A stretch of 14,643 nucleotides of DNA, from contig DGDL01000080.1 in NCBI GenBank assembly GCA_002385415.1, positions 1-14,643 on the forward strand, written 5' to 3'. Position numbers and translations under genes: made by a program. The notes under the pieces were generated by a model. That model was not told the DNA's origin, searched no databases, and saw nothing but the letters and a program-made list of their open reading frames with translations. The DNA comes from Clostridiales bacterium UBA3953 (lineage in GTDB: Bacteria > Bacillota > Clostridia > Oscillospirales > CAG-272). Positions 1 through 7,103 of the stretch are shown here, in pieces (position 1 is the first letter of the stretch; each line of letters begins with the position of its first letter).

Positions 1-1
1 G

Positions 2-601
2 ATCGGGCTCGGACTGCTCACTGCAGCCGCCGCAGCCTACTATATCTTTCTGCGTGTAAAGCGAGTAGACGACAGTGCAAAGCCGTTTTCATCGACTATA
101 CTGCTTGCAGCGGCTGCGTATCTGTTTTTAATGTCGCTCCTCTTCCGTTCGTTTACCATTAACACTCACATCATCTTCGTGATTGTAACGACTGCGTTTT
201 GTTTCATCTATGCGTTTTACCCCCGCTATTTCTTCTTCTATTCACTTGCAGCGGCAATAGGCGGAATGGGCATTTATTGCGCCAAATACGGTGCGCTGAA
301 CCTGCTTTCTGTCAAAATGGTTATTGTCGCGCTGTTGCGTGTGTCATCGTTTGTTTTGCCGTTTGCGGCAGCAGCGCTTTTCTTTATCGCACGCAAAGGC
401 GCAGCCGGCAATTCAAAAGGAAAGCGATTCCCGGTGCTCGGTGACGGATATGACAGACTGTCCATTATAATCGGTGCAGCCCTGCTGCTTGTGAGCACCG
501 TGTTCGTCACCATATTCCCGCAATTTGTGTTCTATACACTCGTTGTATATTTCGGCGCATATTTGATCTCCGCGATCGTCTGCACCGTCAAAATGATATA
601 A
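2..601 (+). CDS. Polytopic membrane protein, 5'-truncated
   Basis: The reading frame is open from the left edge of the window to a TAA at 599-601, so this is the C-terminal 199 residues of a gene that starts outside. The visible part is very hydrophobic, with about seven candidate membrane segments separated by short polar turns such as VKRVDD and ARKGAAGNSKGKR. The last segments are near visible residues 155-175 and 178-196. An internal ATG at 131 opens the same frame, but it has no good ribosome binding site and lies inside a hydrophobic stretch, so I read through it. I recognise no family motif and assign no function. The regulator gene starts 22 bases downstream on the same strand, so co-transcription is possible. 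Confidence 0.7.
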   Translation: MGLGLLTAAAAAYYIFLRVKRVDDSAKPFSSTILLAAAAYLFLMSLLFRSFTINTHIIFVIVTTAFCFIYAFYPRYFFFYSLAAAIGGMGIYCAKYGALNLLSVKMVIVALLRVSSFVLPFAAAALFFIARKGAAGNSKGKRFPVLGDGYDRLSIIIGAALLLVSTVFVTIFPQFVFYTLVVYFGAYLISAIVCTVKMI

Positions 602-623
602 AAGGACGGAAGGAATATTTAAA

Positions 624-1709
624 ATGTCTAACAGATTATTTCAAGGTATTATTCATCAAATGAAGGATGCCGTTGACAGGGTTATCGGCGTCATAGACGA
701 AAACGGAGTTATAATTTCCTGCAGCGACCTTTCCCGTATAGGAGAAACGCGGCAGGGAATCCGCGACGAGCTGGCTTATACCTCCGATGCGATAACCTCC
801 GGCGGCTTCACCTACAAACTGATAGGTACGTCACCGAAAGCCGATTATATTGTGTTCGTCGAAGGAGAAGACAAAAGCGCCGAAAAATACACGGCGCTTC
901 TCTCTATAGCACTCGCCAACATCAAGAACCTGTACGACGAGAAATACGACAAGAGCAGCTTTATCAAAAACATCATCCTCGACAACATTCTGCCCAGCGA
1001 TATATATATCAAATCCAAAGAACTCCACTTCAACAATGATGTCGTTCGCATAGTGCTGCTTATCAAATTCTTCGGGAAAAACGACATCATACCGTTTGAC
1101 ATAGTCCAAAACATGTTCCCGGACAAAAACAAGGACTATGTTATCAGCGTTGGTGAAAACGACATCGTGCTTGTTAAGGAAATGAAGCCCGGTTTCGACA
1201 TGAAGGAAATCGAGCGTCTTGCAAAGTCTATTTCCGATACAATTGGCACGGAGTTTTACACAAAAGTCGCGATTGGTATAGGTACCGCTGTTGACAACAT
1301 CAAGGATCTTGCGCGCTCATACAAAGAGGCACAGGTTGCTCTTGAGGTCGGCAAGGTGTTCGATACTGAAAAGAACATCATCAGCTATGAAAATCTTGGT
1401 ATCGGCAGGCTTATTTATCAGCTGCCGACCACCCTTTGCGAGATGTTTTTGCAGGAGGTTTTCAAGCGCGGATCGCTTGAGTCGCTTGACAGGGAAACTC
1501 TGCAGACCATCCAGTGCTTTTTTGAAAACAACCTCAATGTTTCGGAAACGTCGCGCAAGCTGTTTGTACACCGCAACACGCTGGTATACAGGCTTGAAAA
1601 AATCCGCAAGCTGACAGGTCTTGATCTGCGTGAGTTCGAGCACGCGATAACGTTTAAGGTTGCCCTTATGGTCAAGAAATACCTTTCTTCCAAACCTGTC
1701 AAATACTAA
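624..1709 (+). CDS. CdaR/PucR-type helix-turn-helix regulator
   Basis: A 361-residue cytosolic protein whose C-terminus (about residues 293-350) matches the PucR/CdaR C-terminal HTH family. It has the segment NVSETSRKLFVHRNTLVYRL followed by EKIRKLTGLDL, typical of that domain. Residues about 135-255 look like the degenerate GGDEF-like domain of CdaR proteins (IGIGTAVDNIKDLARSY, then EAQVALEVG). Residues 1-110 could be a sensory domain (GVIDENGVIISCSD resembles a PAS or sugar-diacid-recognition strand pair). The start is ATG 624 behind a strong GGAAGGA at 608-614. The gene lies 29 bases before ftsE on the same strand, so it probably shares a transcript with the division genes; control of that operon is inference. 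The signal sensed cannot be read from the sequence, and a sugar-diacid ligand is not implied. Confidence 0.85.
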   Translation: MSNRLFQGIIHQMKDAVDRVIGVIDENGVIISCSDLSRIGETRQGIRDELAYTSDAITSGGFTYKLIGTSPKADYIVFVEGEDKSAEKYTALLSIALANIKNLYDEKYDKSSFIKNIILDNILPSDIYIKSKELHFNNDVVRIVLLIKFFGKNDIIPFDIVQNMFPDKNKDYVISVGENDIVLVKEMKPGFDMKEIERLAKSISDTIGTEFYTKVAIGIGTAVDNIKDLARSYKEAQVALEVGKVFDTEKNIISYENLGIGRLIYQLPTTLCEMFLQEVFKRGSLESLDRETLQTIQCFFENNLNVSETSRKLFVHRNTLVYRLEKIRKLTGLDLREFEHAITFKVALMVKKYLSSKPVKY

Positions 1710-1738
1710 TAACTCGTTCATTGAAAAATGAAATTGTA

Positions 1739-2413
1739 ATGATAGATTTTCGCAATGTAAAAAAGGTTTATCCGAACGGCACAACTGCACTCGACGGCAT
1801 CAATCTTCATATTGACGACGGCGAGTTTGTCTTTATAGTAGGTCCGTCGGGCGCGGGTAAATCGACACTGATGAAACTTCTGCTTCGTGAAGAACGGGTC
1901 ACCTCCGGCCGACTTACCGTCGACGAGTTTGATCTCGTTAAGATGCCCGAGCGTAAAGTGCCGTACTACCGGCGTCAGCTTGGCGTGGTTTTTCAGGACT
2001 TCCGATTGTTTCCGAACAAGACGGTGTTTGAAAACGTCGCCTTTGCCATGCGGGTTATAGGCGAACCGTCAAGCGTGATAAAACGGCGGGTGCCGACTAT
2101 TTTGAGTATTGTCAACCTCGCCGATAAATACAATTGCTATCCGACCGAGCTTTCGGGCGGTGAACAGCAGCGCGTGGCTCTTGCCAGAGCGCTTGCCAAC
2201 AATCCACGCACAATAATCGCCGATGAGCCAACAGGCAACATCGACCCCAAAATGAGTCTTGAGATTATGAATCTTCTGGTCAAGATTCATAAGCGGAACA
2301 AGACGGTTATTGTTGTAACGCACGAAAAAACGCTGGTTGACTATTTCCAGCAGCGTGTTGTGACAATCCGCGACGGCAGGATAGTAGACGACAGAATGGG
2401 CGGTATGTTCTGA
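1739..2413 (+). CDS. ftsE: Cell division ATP-binding protein FtsE
   Basis: ABC-transporter ATPase of the FtsEX complex, which couples ATP hydrolysis in the cytoplasm to activation of cell-wall hydrolases outside. Counting from ATG 1739 (224 residues, the usual FtsE length): Walker A GPSGAGKST at 35-43, Q-loop Gln86 in FQDF, signature LSGGEQQR at 138-145, Walker B TIIADEPTG at 158-166 with catalytic Glu163, and switch His195 in VTHE. The N-terminus MIDFRNVKKVYPNG aligns without gaps with the start of Bacillus FtsE. A TTG at 1721 would add six residues; neither start has a clear Shine-Dalgarno site, so translation may be coupled to the upstream gene. The stop codon abuts the ftsX ATG with no spacer, consistent with coupled synthesis of the two partners. 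Confidence 0.96.
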   Translation: MIDFRNVKKVYPNGTTALDGINLHIDDGEFVFIVGPSGAGKSTLMKLLLREERVTSGRLTVDEFDLVKMPERKVPYYRRQLGVVFQDFRLFPNKTVFENVAFAMRVIGEPSSVIKRRVPTILSIVNLADKYNCYPTELSGGEQQRVALARALANNPRTIIADEPTGNIDPKMSLEIMNLLVKIHKRNKTVIVVTHEKTLVDYFQQRVVTIRDGRIVDDRMGGMF

Positions 2414-3844
2414 ATGCGCAGATACAGCATAACTTACTTTTTAGGGCAGAGCATATCGGGCCTGTTGCGCAACGGCGTTATGAGCGTCGCTTCGATAACT
2501 GTCCTGATGTCATGCCTCATTGTTGTGGGCAGCTTTGGGCTGCTCGTTTTAAATATCGACTACAACATGGAAAACCTCGGCGACCTGAACACCATTTCGG
2601 CATTTGTGCAGACCGACACAGAGTATGCCGAAGGCGATGAGGTAATTTTGGCAGGGCCGCTGAAAGCAAAAAACGGCGCGGAATTTCTTGGCTGGTCTCT
2701 CGATCCCAATGCGGAGACGCCGACTTATGCGCCGGGACAGCGATATACGATAAATCCCGCCGATGCGAAAAGCGGCAAGATTACAATGTATGCCGTATGG
2801 AGCATCAAACCATATACGGTTGACTATGGTATCGCATACGATATGAGCGGCGTGAGCATCGAGGGCGACCCGCCCGTCGATTCCGGCCGATACAACCATG
2901 GCGACGAGGTTGTGCTTGCGGACGCACCCACACCAAAACTCGCATCAAACACGTTTTTGGGCTGGTCAACGGTGCCCGGCAATGCGTCCGAGCTTGAGAT
3001 TATGCAGCCGGGCAGCACATATAAACTTCATTCCGGCAACGCCGTTTGCGCGACGGTGACTCTGTATGCGGTCTGGAGCAACATGCCGGTCATATCGACG
3101 TATGAAGTCGTGTACAACGCCAACCGTACCGAAATTGAAGGCTCGCCCCCAACTCAAGACCGCGTTATTTTAATGCATATTGCCGAGCAGGTCAGCAAAC
3201 TTGACAATATAAAGCGCGTTGACCTGATAAGCAAAGAAATGGCGCTCAAAGAGGAGAAAGAGCGCTATGCGGAATATCCCGAAGTCATTGAAGCGGTGCT
3301 TTCCGGCAAAAATCCGTATCCCGATAATTTCCTAATATCTTATTATGATAACGACAACGTCGCGACGCTTATCTATCAGCTCAATCAGATAGAAGGGATA
3401 TATAAAGTCAGAGACCGCTCCGACCTTGCGGCGCGGATAGACAGCCTGAAAAGCGGTATCATCATAATATTCTCTTGGTTTATGATACTGCTGTTTGTGG
3501 TAAGTGTGTTCATCATTATGAACACGGTCAAACTTGCGGTATTCACGCGCAGGCAGGAAATATCCATAATGCGCTATGTGGGTGCCACCAACTGGTTTAT
3601 CACATTGCCGTTCGTGCTCGAGGGCGTGTTTATCGGTCTGTTATCCGCCGGACTTGCCTATCTTATTGAATGGTATATATACATATACCTGCAAAGAATG
3701 GTGCTGTCCGATACCATTCAAATGATACATATAGTGAGCTTCAGCAGCGTTTCCCGCTGGCTGCTGCTCTCGTTTATCGGTATCGGCGTTTTGACGGGCG
3801 TTACCGGCAGCCTTATATCAATGCGTAAGTATCTGAAGGCGTGA
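2414..3844 (+). CDS. ftsX: FtsX with InlB B-repeat insertion in extracellular loop 1
   Basis: Permease-like subunit of FtsEX. Four membrane segments are visible: residues about 24-48, 348-373, 397-425 and 444-468. The FtsX core is standard, including the block with RRQEISIMRYVGATNWF before TM3. The protein is 476 residues, whereas FtsX is normally near 300. The excess lies in the first extracellular loop: after the usual first strand (ISAFVQTD, 61-68) there is a segment of about 178 residues (71-248), then the normal loop resumes with DRVILMHIAEQVSKLDN. Removing the segment leaves about 298 residues, the family length. The insertion carries motifs of the Listeria-Bacteroides (InlB B) repeat: GDEV, FLGWS and YAVW, each twice. 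The reading frame is intact throughout, so this is an in-frame domain insertion and not decay. In Streptococcus this loop contacts the hydrolase PcsB; here the likely partner is the adjacent M23 protein. Confidence 0.95.
   Translation: MRRYSITYFLGQSISGLLRNGVMSVASITVLMSCLIVVGSFGLLVLNIDYNMENLGDLNTISAFVQTDTEYAEGDEVILAGPLKAKNGAEFLGWSLDPNAETPTYAPGQRYTINPADAKSGKITMYAVWSIKPYTVDYGIAYDMSGVSIEGDPPVDSGRYNHGDEVVLADAPTPKLASNTFLGWSTVPGNASELEIMQPGSTYKLHSGNAVCATVTLYAVWSNMPVISTYEVVYNANRTEIEGSPPTQDRVILMHIAEQVSKLDNIKRVDLISKEMALKEEKERYAEYPEVIEAVLSGKNPYPDNFLISYYDNDNVATLIYQLNQIEGIYKVRDRSDLAARIDSLKSGIIIIFSWFMILLFVVSVFIIMNTVKLAVFTRRQEISIMRYVGATNWFITLPFVLEGVFIGLLSAGLAYLIEWYIYIYLQRMVLSDTIQMIHIVSFSSVSRWLLLSFIGIGVLTGVTGSLISMRKYLKA
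2624..3157 (+). repeat. InlB-type B-repeats inserted in FtsX loop
   Basis: About 178 codons inside ftsX. Unit A (residues 71-130) lacks the first third of a repeat: it opens at YAEGDEVILA, then FLGWS, then PGQRYTI, and ends MYAVWS. Unit B (134-222) is complete: YTVDY, an IEGDPP turn, YNHGDEVVLA, FLGWS, PGSTYKL, TLYAVWS. Unit C (230-248) is only a beginning: YEVVYNANRTEIEGSPPTQ, where FtsX resumes. C breaks off just where A begins, so A plus C equal one complete unit. Such repeats fold as small beta-grasp domains in internalin B and many surface proteins; that these do is inference. A and B have clearly diverged from each other, so any duplication is old. A hand count of four lines inside gives about 56% GC, against about 50% for four flanking lines, which is too small a difference to argue recent transfer. 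Confidence 0.85.
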
Positions 3845-3849
3845 TTGTT

Positions 3850-5082
3850 ATGATGTGCGCTAAAACAAAAGAAAAAGAGAATGCGGCACGCGTCTCTTTC
3901 ACATGCCGTGCAATAAGAGGTATATCGGCGATAATATGCGCAATCCTCTTGTTCCTGCAACTGCCCGGCGGTACGGTTATCTATCCCGAGGCGGAAGCTA
4001 CAAACGCTTCCATCGCAAAGCTTCGTGACCAGATAAAGAAAAACGAAAAAGAACAGGCGGCGCTTAAAGCCGAGATAGCCTCCGCGAAAAACGAGATTGA
4101 CTCATTCCTTCAAAAAAAGAACTATCTCGATAGGCAGATAGCGCTCAAAGAGCAAAATATTGAGCTGAAGGAACAGCTGATTAAGGAATACGAGCTCAAA
4201 ATAGAAGAAACAAAAGAGAAATTGGTGGAGAAAGACAGCACACTCCAGAAAAAGTACGAAGATTTCAGGGTGCAGCTTCGTCTTTCTTACGAGGATAAAG
4301 ACTACAGCCTTTGGGAGATTATTTTCAGCTCCGATAGTCTGATTGACTTTTTGGTCAACTCAGAGCGTACCGCCATTCTTCTCGAATATCAAACAAGTCT
4401 GCTCAACGAGCTCAAGCTGGAATCTGAAGACCTGAACAATCTAAAACAGCAGCATGAAACCATGCTTGCCGAACAGATCCAGATAAAAAACGAGCTTGAG
4501 ATAGACAAGTTAAACCTCGAGCAGCAAAAAAACCATGCTATAACATACATAAAAATCCAAGAGCGCGAGATACGCAAAAACGAAGAAAAGTATAAAAGCC
4601 TGGTCAAAGCCAACGAGCAGCTCGATGCCGAACTTGAGAAACAGCTCAAGGAGCTTGCCGCTAAATCGCAGCGGGTCTATGTCGGCGGCAAATATATGTG
4701 GCCGCTCGATCTGAAATATAACTACATATCCTCATATTTCGGGTACCGCACATTCAACGGTATCAGGGAATTTCACAGAGCAATTGACATACCCGCCAAT
4801 GCCGGAGCCAATATCTATGCCGCAAACTCCGGAACGGTTGTAACGGCTACCTATCATTACAGCTACGGCAACTATGTGGTTATCGACCACGGCGGAGGAC
4901 AAGCCACACTGTACGCTCACTGCTCGAGAATTCTTGTCAAAGTGGGCGATACGGTAAATAAGGGCGATGTGATTGCAAAGGTCGGCACGACCGGCTATTC
5001 GTCCGGCAACCACCTGCATTTTGAGGTGCGTATCAACGGTTCGGCTGTCGACCCGCTCAGCGGTTATGTTGTTAAGCCGTAA
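3850..5082 (+). CDS. Coiled-coil M23 peptidase, FtsEX-linked murein hydrolase
   Basis: Exported cell-wall hydrolase, 410 residues from ATG 3850. A basic N-terminus is followed by a hydrophobic segment (about 24-38) acting as signal or anchor and a possible cleavage site after AEA. Residues about 50-278 are a long Lys/Glu/Gln-rich coiled coil with the central LSYEDKDYSLWEIIFSSDSL block typical of the PcsB/EnvC-type N-domain. The C-terminal M23 (LytM) domain (about 285-405) has all zinc and catalytic residues: His309 and Asp313 (HRAID), His357 (YAH), and His388 and His390 (HLHFE). It should therefore cleave peptide cross-links itself, unlike E. coli EnvC, which is degenerate. AAGG at 3836-3839 lies ten bases before ATG 3850. 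A GTG at 3841 overlapping the ftsX stop is an alternative, but the AAGG is too close to it. Its position after ftsEX supports activation by FtsEX. Confidence 0.92.
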   Translation: MMCAKTKEKENAARVSFTCRAIRGISAIICAILLFLQLPGGTVIYPEAEATNASIAKLRDQIKKNEKEQAALKAEIASAKNEIDSFLQKKNYLDRQIALKEQNIELKEQLIKEYELKIEETKEKLVEKDSTLQKKYEDFRVQLRLSYEDKDYSLWEIIFSSDSLIDFLVNSERTAILLEYQTSLLNELKLESEDLNNLKQQHETMLAEQIQIKNELEIDKLNLEQQKNHAITYIKIQEREIRKNEEKYKSLVKANEQLDAELEKQLKELAAKSQRVYVGGKYMWPLDLKYNYISSYFGYRTFNGIREFHRAIDIPANAGANIYAANSGTVVTATYHYSYGNYVVIDHGGGQATLYAHCSRILVKVGDTVNKGDVIAKVGTTGYSSGNHLHFEVRINGSAVDPLSGYVVKP

Positions 5083-5128
5083 TGCAGCCGCGCGTAAACC
5101 ACTTGCTGCTTATCCAATAATAAAATCG

Positions 5129-5164
5129 GTTCCTCCCGTTTATATGACGGGAGGAACAATGTAA
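5129..5164 (+). other. Perfect hairpin burying a Shine-Dalgarno, then ATG-TAA
   Basis: GTTCCTCCCGT (5129-5139), a seven-base loop, then ACGGGAGGAAC (5147-5157) form an 11-bp perfect stem. The right arm contains GGGAGG, a near-ideal ribosome binding site, which the left arm would occlude. It is followed after four to five bases by ATG (5159-5161) and immediately TAA. No T-run follows on the plus strand, so it is not a classic terminator for the M23 gene. It could be an mRNA stabiliser, an attenuator or an operator. A weak promoter-like pair (ATGACG at 5144, TATAAA at 5166, spacer 16) overlaps it. Confidence 0.5.
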
Positions 5165-5255
5165 TTATAAATGACAGCTGCGGTGTTTTCGGCAGCGATT
5201 CCCGACAAAATTACCCACGCGCCGGGTACGCCGCTCCCGCGCGACGGCGTGCATG

Positions 5256-5280
5256 GCCGCAGTGCGGCTTTATTTTTATC
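5256..5280 (+). terminator. Probable intrinsic terminator before the S41 protease gene
   Basis: GCCGC-AGT-GCGGC (5256-5268) makes a short GC-only stem with a three-base loop. It is followed directly by TTTATTTTTATC. A further inverted repeat, ACGCCG/CGGCGT (5228-5250), lies just upstream. The stem is short, so termination may be partial, but the T-tail is good. It would end or attenuate the ftsEX-M23 transcript 23 bases before the next start codon. Confidence 0.55.
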
Positions 5281-5302
5281 GAATTCTATAAGGAAGCGGA
5301 AT

Positions 5303-6586
5303 ATGAAAATAAAACTACCGATAGGCACAGTGGCTGTTATAGTGCTGCTGGCGGTGCTGCTGACCTTTCAAATTACATTTTTATCGGTTAACAACAAATA
5401 CTCGCAAAAGCTTGCCGAAATAACCGCGCAAACCAATGCCTATCGCAAGCTCGCCAATGTCGACGAGATTGCCCGCTCACTATATGTGGGCGAAATCGAC
5501 GAAGAAAGCTTGACGGACTCGATAATAATGGGCTATATGCGCGGTCTCGGCGACAAATACTCGACTTATATGACGGCCGAGTATTTTAAGGAACTGATGC
5601 GCGACGAAAACGCCGAACTGGTGGGCATAGGCGTTCTTGTCATATACAATGCCGAGTATAGCGCGATTGAGGTAGCAGGTGTGATGCCCGATTCTCCCGC
5701 GCTCGATGCGGGAGTGATGCCGGGAGACCTTATCGTGCGTGTCGGCGACGAATATGTCTCGGAGCTGGGATATTATGTCGCCATCGATAAAATGCGCGGC
5801 GAGGCGGGCACCGTCGCACAATTCACCGTCATGCGCCCCCAAGAGGACGGGTTCTTCGACGAGCTTGAGTTTGCAATCACGCGCGCGCATGTGACCGAGC
5901 AAACCGTTATGTACCGCCGCTATAAAAACGAGGACGGTAGCGAAAGCGACATAGGGATAATCAAAATACTGCAATTTGACTCAAAAACGCCCGAGCAGTT
6001 TATCGCGGCGATCGATGACCTCACGCAATCGGGTGTCGACAAACTTATTTTCGATGTGCGCTATAATCCCGGCGGGGAGCTTGACAGTATAACGCAAATT
6101 CTCGATTATATTTTGCCGGAGGGGCCTATCATTCGCACGATAGACCGCAACGGCAAATGGGACACAATTTATTCGAACTCGGCGTCACTTGATATGCCAA
6201 TGGCAGTACTCGTCAACGGAAGCACGGCAAGCGCTGCGGAACTGTTTACCTCTGCGCTCAGGGATTACGGCAAATCTATAACCGTCGGCACACAGACTTA
6301 TGGAAAGGGAACAATGCAGTCGGTAATCCAGCTTGAGGACGGTTCGGCCATCTCAATTTCTACCAAGATGTATTATCCCCCTTTCTCGGACAATTACGAG
6401 GGCGTGGGAATAAAACCCGACATAGAAATAGAAATGGCCGACGATGTCAAACACATAAATATATATAAGCTGACCGACCAGCAGGATACACAGCTTCAAG
6501 CGGCCGTCGAGGCGCTTATGACACTGCAGGACACCGCGGACGATGATAAAACAGATCAATTACAGTTAACAACAATCGGAAGGTAG
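5303..6586 (+). CDS. ctpA: S41 carboxyl-terminal processing protease
   Basis: Membrane-anchored or secreted serine protease of the Prc/CtpA/CtpB family, 427 residues. An N-terminal hydrophobic anchor spans about residues 6-28. A PDZ domain (about 104-178) includes VAGVMPDSPALDAGVMPGDLI, which reads substrate C-termini. The S41 core follows, with the catalytic pair Ser310 in NGSTASAAE and Lys335 in TYGKGT. The 25-residue spacing equals that of Ser430/Lys455 in E. coli Prc. The chosen start, ATG 5303, has AGGA at 5291-5294 and gives a normal anchor. The frame stays open upstream to an ATG at 5171, but those 44 codons run through hairpins and show no family similarity. The gene follows ftsX-M23, so a role in processing wall hydrolases or other exported proteins is plausible but inferred. 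The greA start lies 11 bases downstream. Confidence 0.93.
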   Translation: MKIKLPIGTVAVIVLLAVLLTFQITFLSVNNKYSQKLAEITAQTNAYRKLANVDEIARSLYVGEIDEESLTDSIIMGYMRGLGDKYSTYMTAEYFKELMRDENAELVGIGVLVIYNAEYSAIEVAGVMPDSPALDAGVMPGDLIVRVGDEYVSELGYYVAIDKMRGEAGTVAQFTVMRPQEDGFFDELEFAITRAHVTEQTVMYRRYKNEDGSESDIGIIKILQFDSKTPEQFIAAIDDLTQSGVDKLIFDVRYNPGGELDSITQILDYILPEGPIIRTIDRNGKWDTIYSNSASLDMPMAVLVNGSTASAAELFTSALRDYGKSITVGTQTYGKGTMQSVIQLEDGSAISISTKMYYPPFSDNYEGVGIKPDIEIEMADDVKHINIYKLTDQQDTQLQAAVEALMTLQDTADDDKTDQLQLTTIGR

Positions 6587-6597
6587 AGACGGGACAC

Positions 6598-7074
6598 ATG
6601 GCAAAACAAATTTTCATCACTGACGAAGGCTTGAAAAAGCTGCACGAGCAACTTGATTATCTCAAAAATGTACGCCGAAAAGAGGTTGTCGAAGGACTGC
6701 GTCAAGCCCTTGCGTTCGGTGATTTATCGGAAAACAGCGAATACGACGAGATAAAAAACGAACAGGCTAAAGTTGAAGCTCAAATACTTGAGCTGGAAGA
6801 GACGCTGAAAAACGTTGTAATTGTCAGCGACAGCGACATTTCTACAGATGTCGTAAGCATCGGTTCGGTTGTGACAATTTATGACGAAACATACAAAGAA
6901 GAAACCCAGTACACAATTGTCGGCCCGACCGAAGCCGACCCCATAAACGGGAAAATTTCCGACAGGTCGCCGATTGGATCGGCGCTGATGGGCACTAAAG
7001 TGGGAGACACCGTCTCGGTGGACACCCCGGGCGGCACTGTAACAATGCGAATCCTAAATATCGAGAAAAAATAA
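6598..7074 (+). CDS. greA: Transcription elongation factor GreA
   Basis: Rescues backtracked RNA polymerase by stimulating cleavage of the nascent RNA through the secondary channel. At 158 residues it has the family length. The N-terminal coiled-coil hairpin carries the acidic tip GDLSENSEYDEIKNEQ with Asp42 and Glu45, equivalent to E. coli Asp41/Glu44. The C-terminal FKBP-like domain has the usual VGPTEADP, GKISDRSPIGSALMG and VGDTVSVDTPGG segments. The start is ATG 6598; a GGAAGG overlaps the end of the protease gene about 14 bases upstream, a little far. The gene lies 29 bases before lysS, a pairing common in Firmicutes, so the two are probably co-transcribed. Confidence 0.96.
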   Translation: MAKQIFITDEGLKKLHEQLDYLKNVRRKEVVEGLRQALAFGDLSENSEYDEIKNEQAKVEAQILELEETLKNVVIVSDSDISTDVVSIGSVVTIYDETYKEETQYTIVGPTEADPINGKISDRSPIGSALMGTKVGDTVSVDTPGGTVTMRILNIEKK

Positions 7075-7103
7075 AATAAATCTGGACAAAAGGAATATTA
7101 GCG

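Noticed and set aside
2610..3162. AGACCG present near both junctions of the FtsX insertion, as a possible target duplication
   Set aside because: Six bases is expected by chance over this distance, and the two copies lie in different codon phases, so they do not mark a clean insertion footprint.
2414..3844. FtsX lengthening as a frameshift or fusion artefact
   Set aside because: One uninterrupted frame runs through FtsX, the repeats and back into FtsX, with normal family sequence on both sides, and the excised length matches a normal FtsX.
5171..5302. N-terminal extension of the S41 protease to ATG 5171
   Set aside because: The 44 extra residues run through GC-rich hairpins and a terminator-like element, and look nothing like an anchor. 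ATG 5303 has AGGA eight bases upstream and starts a normal membrane anchor.
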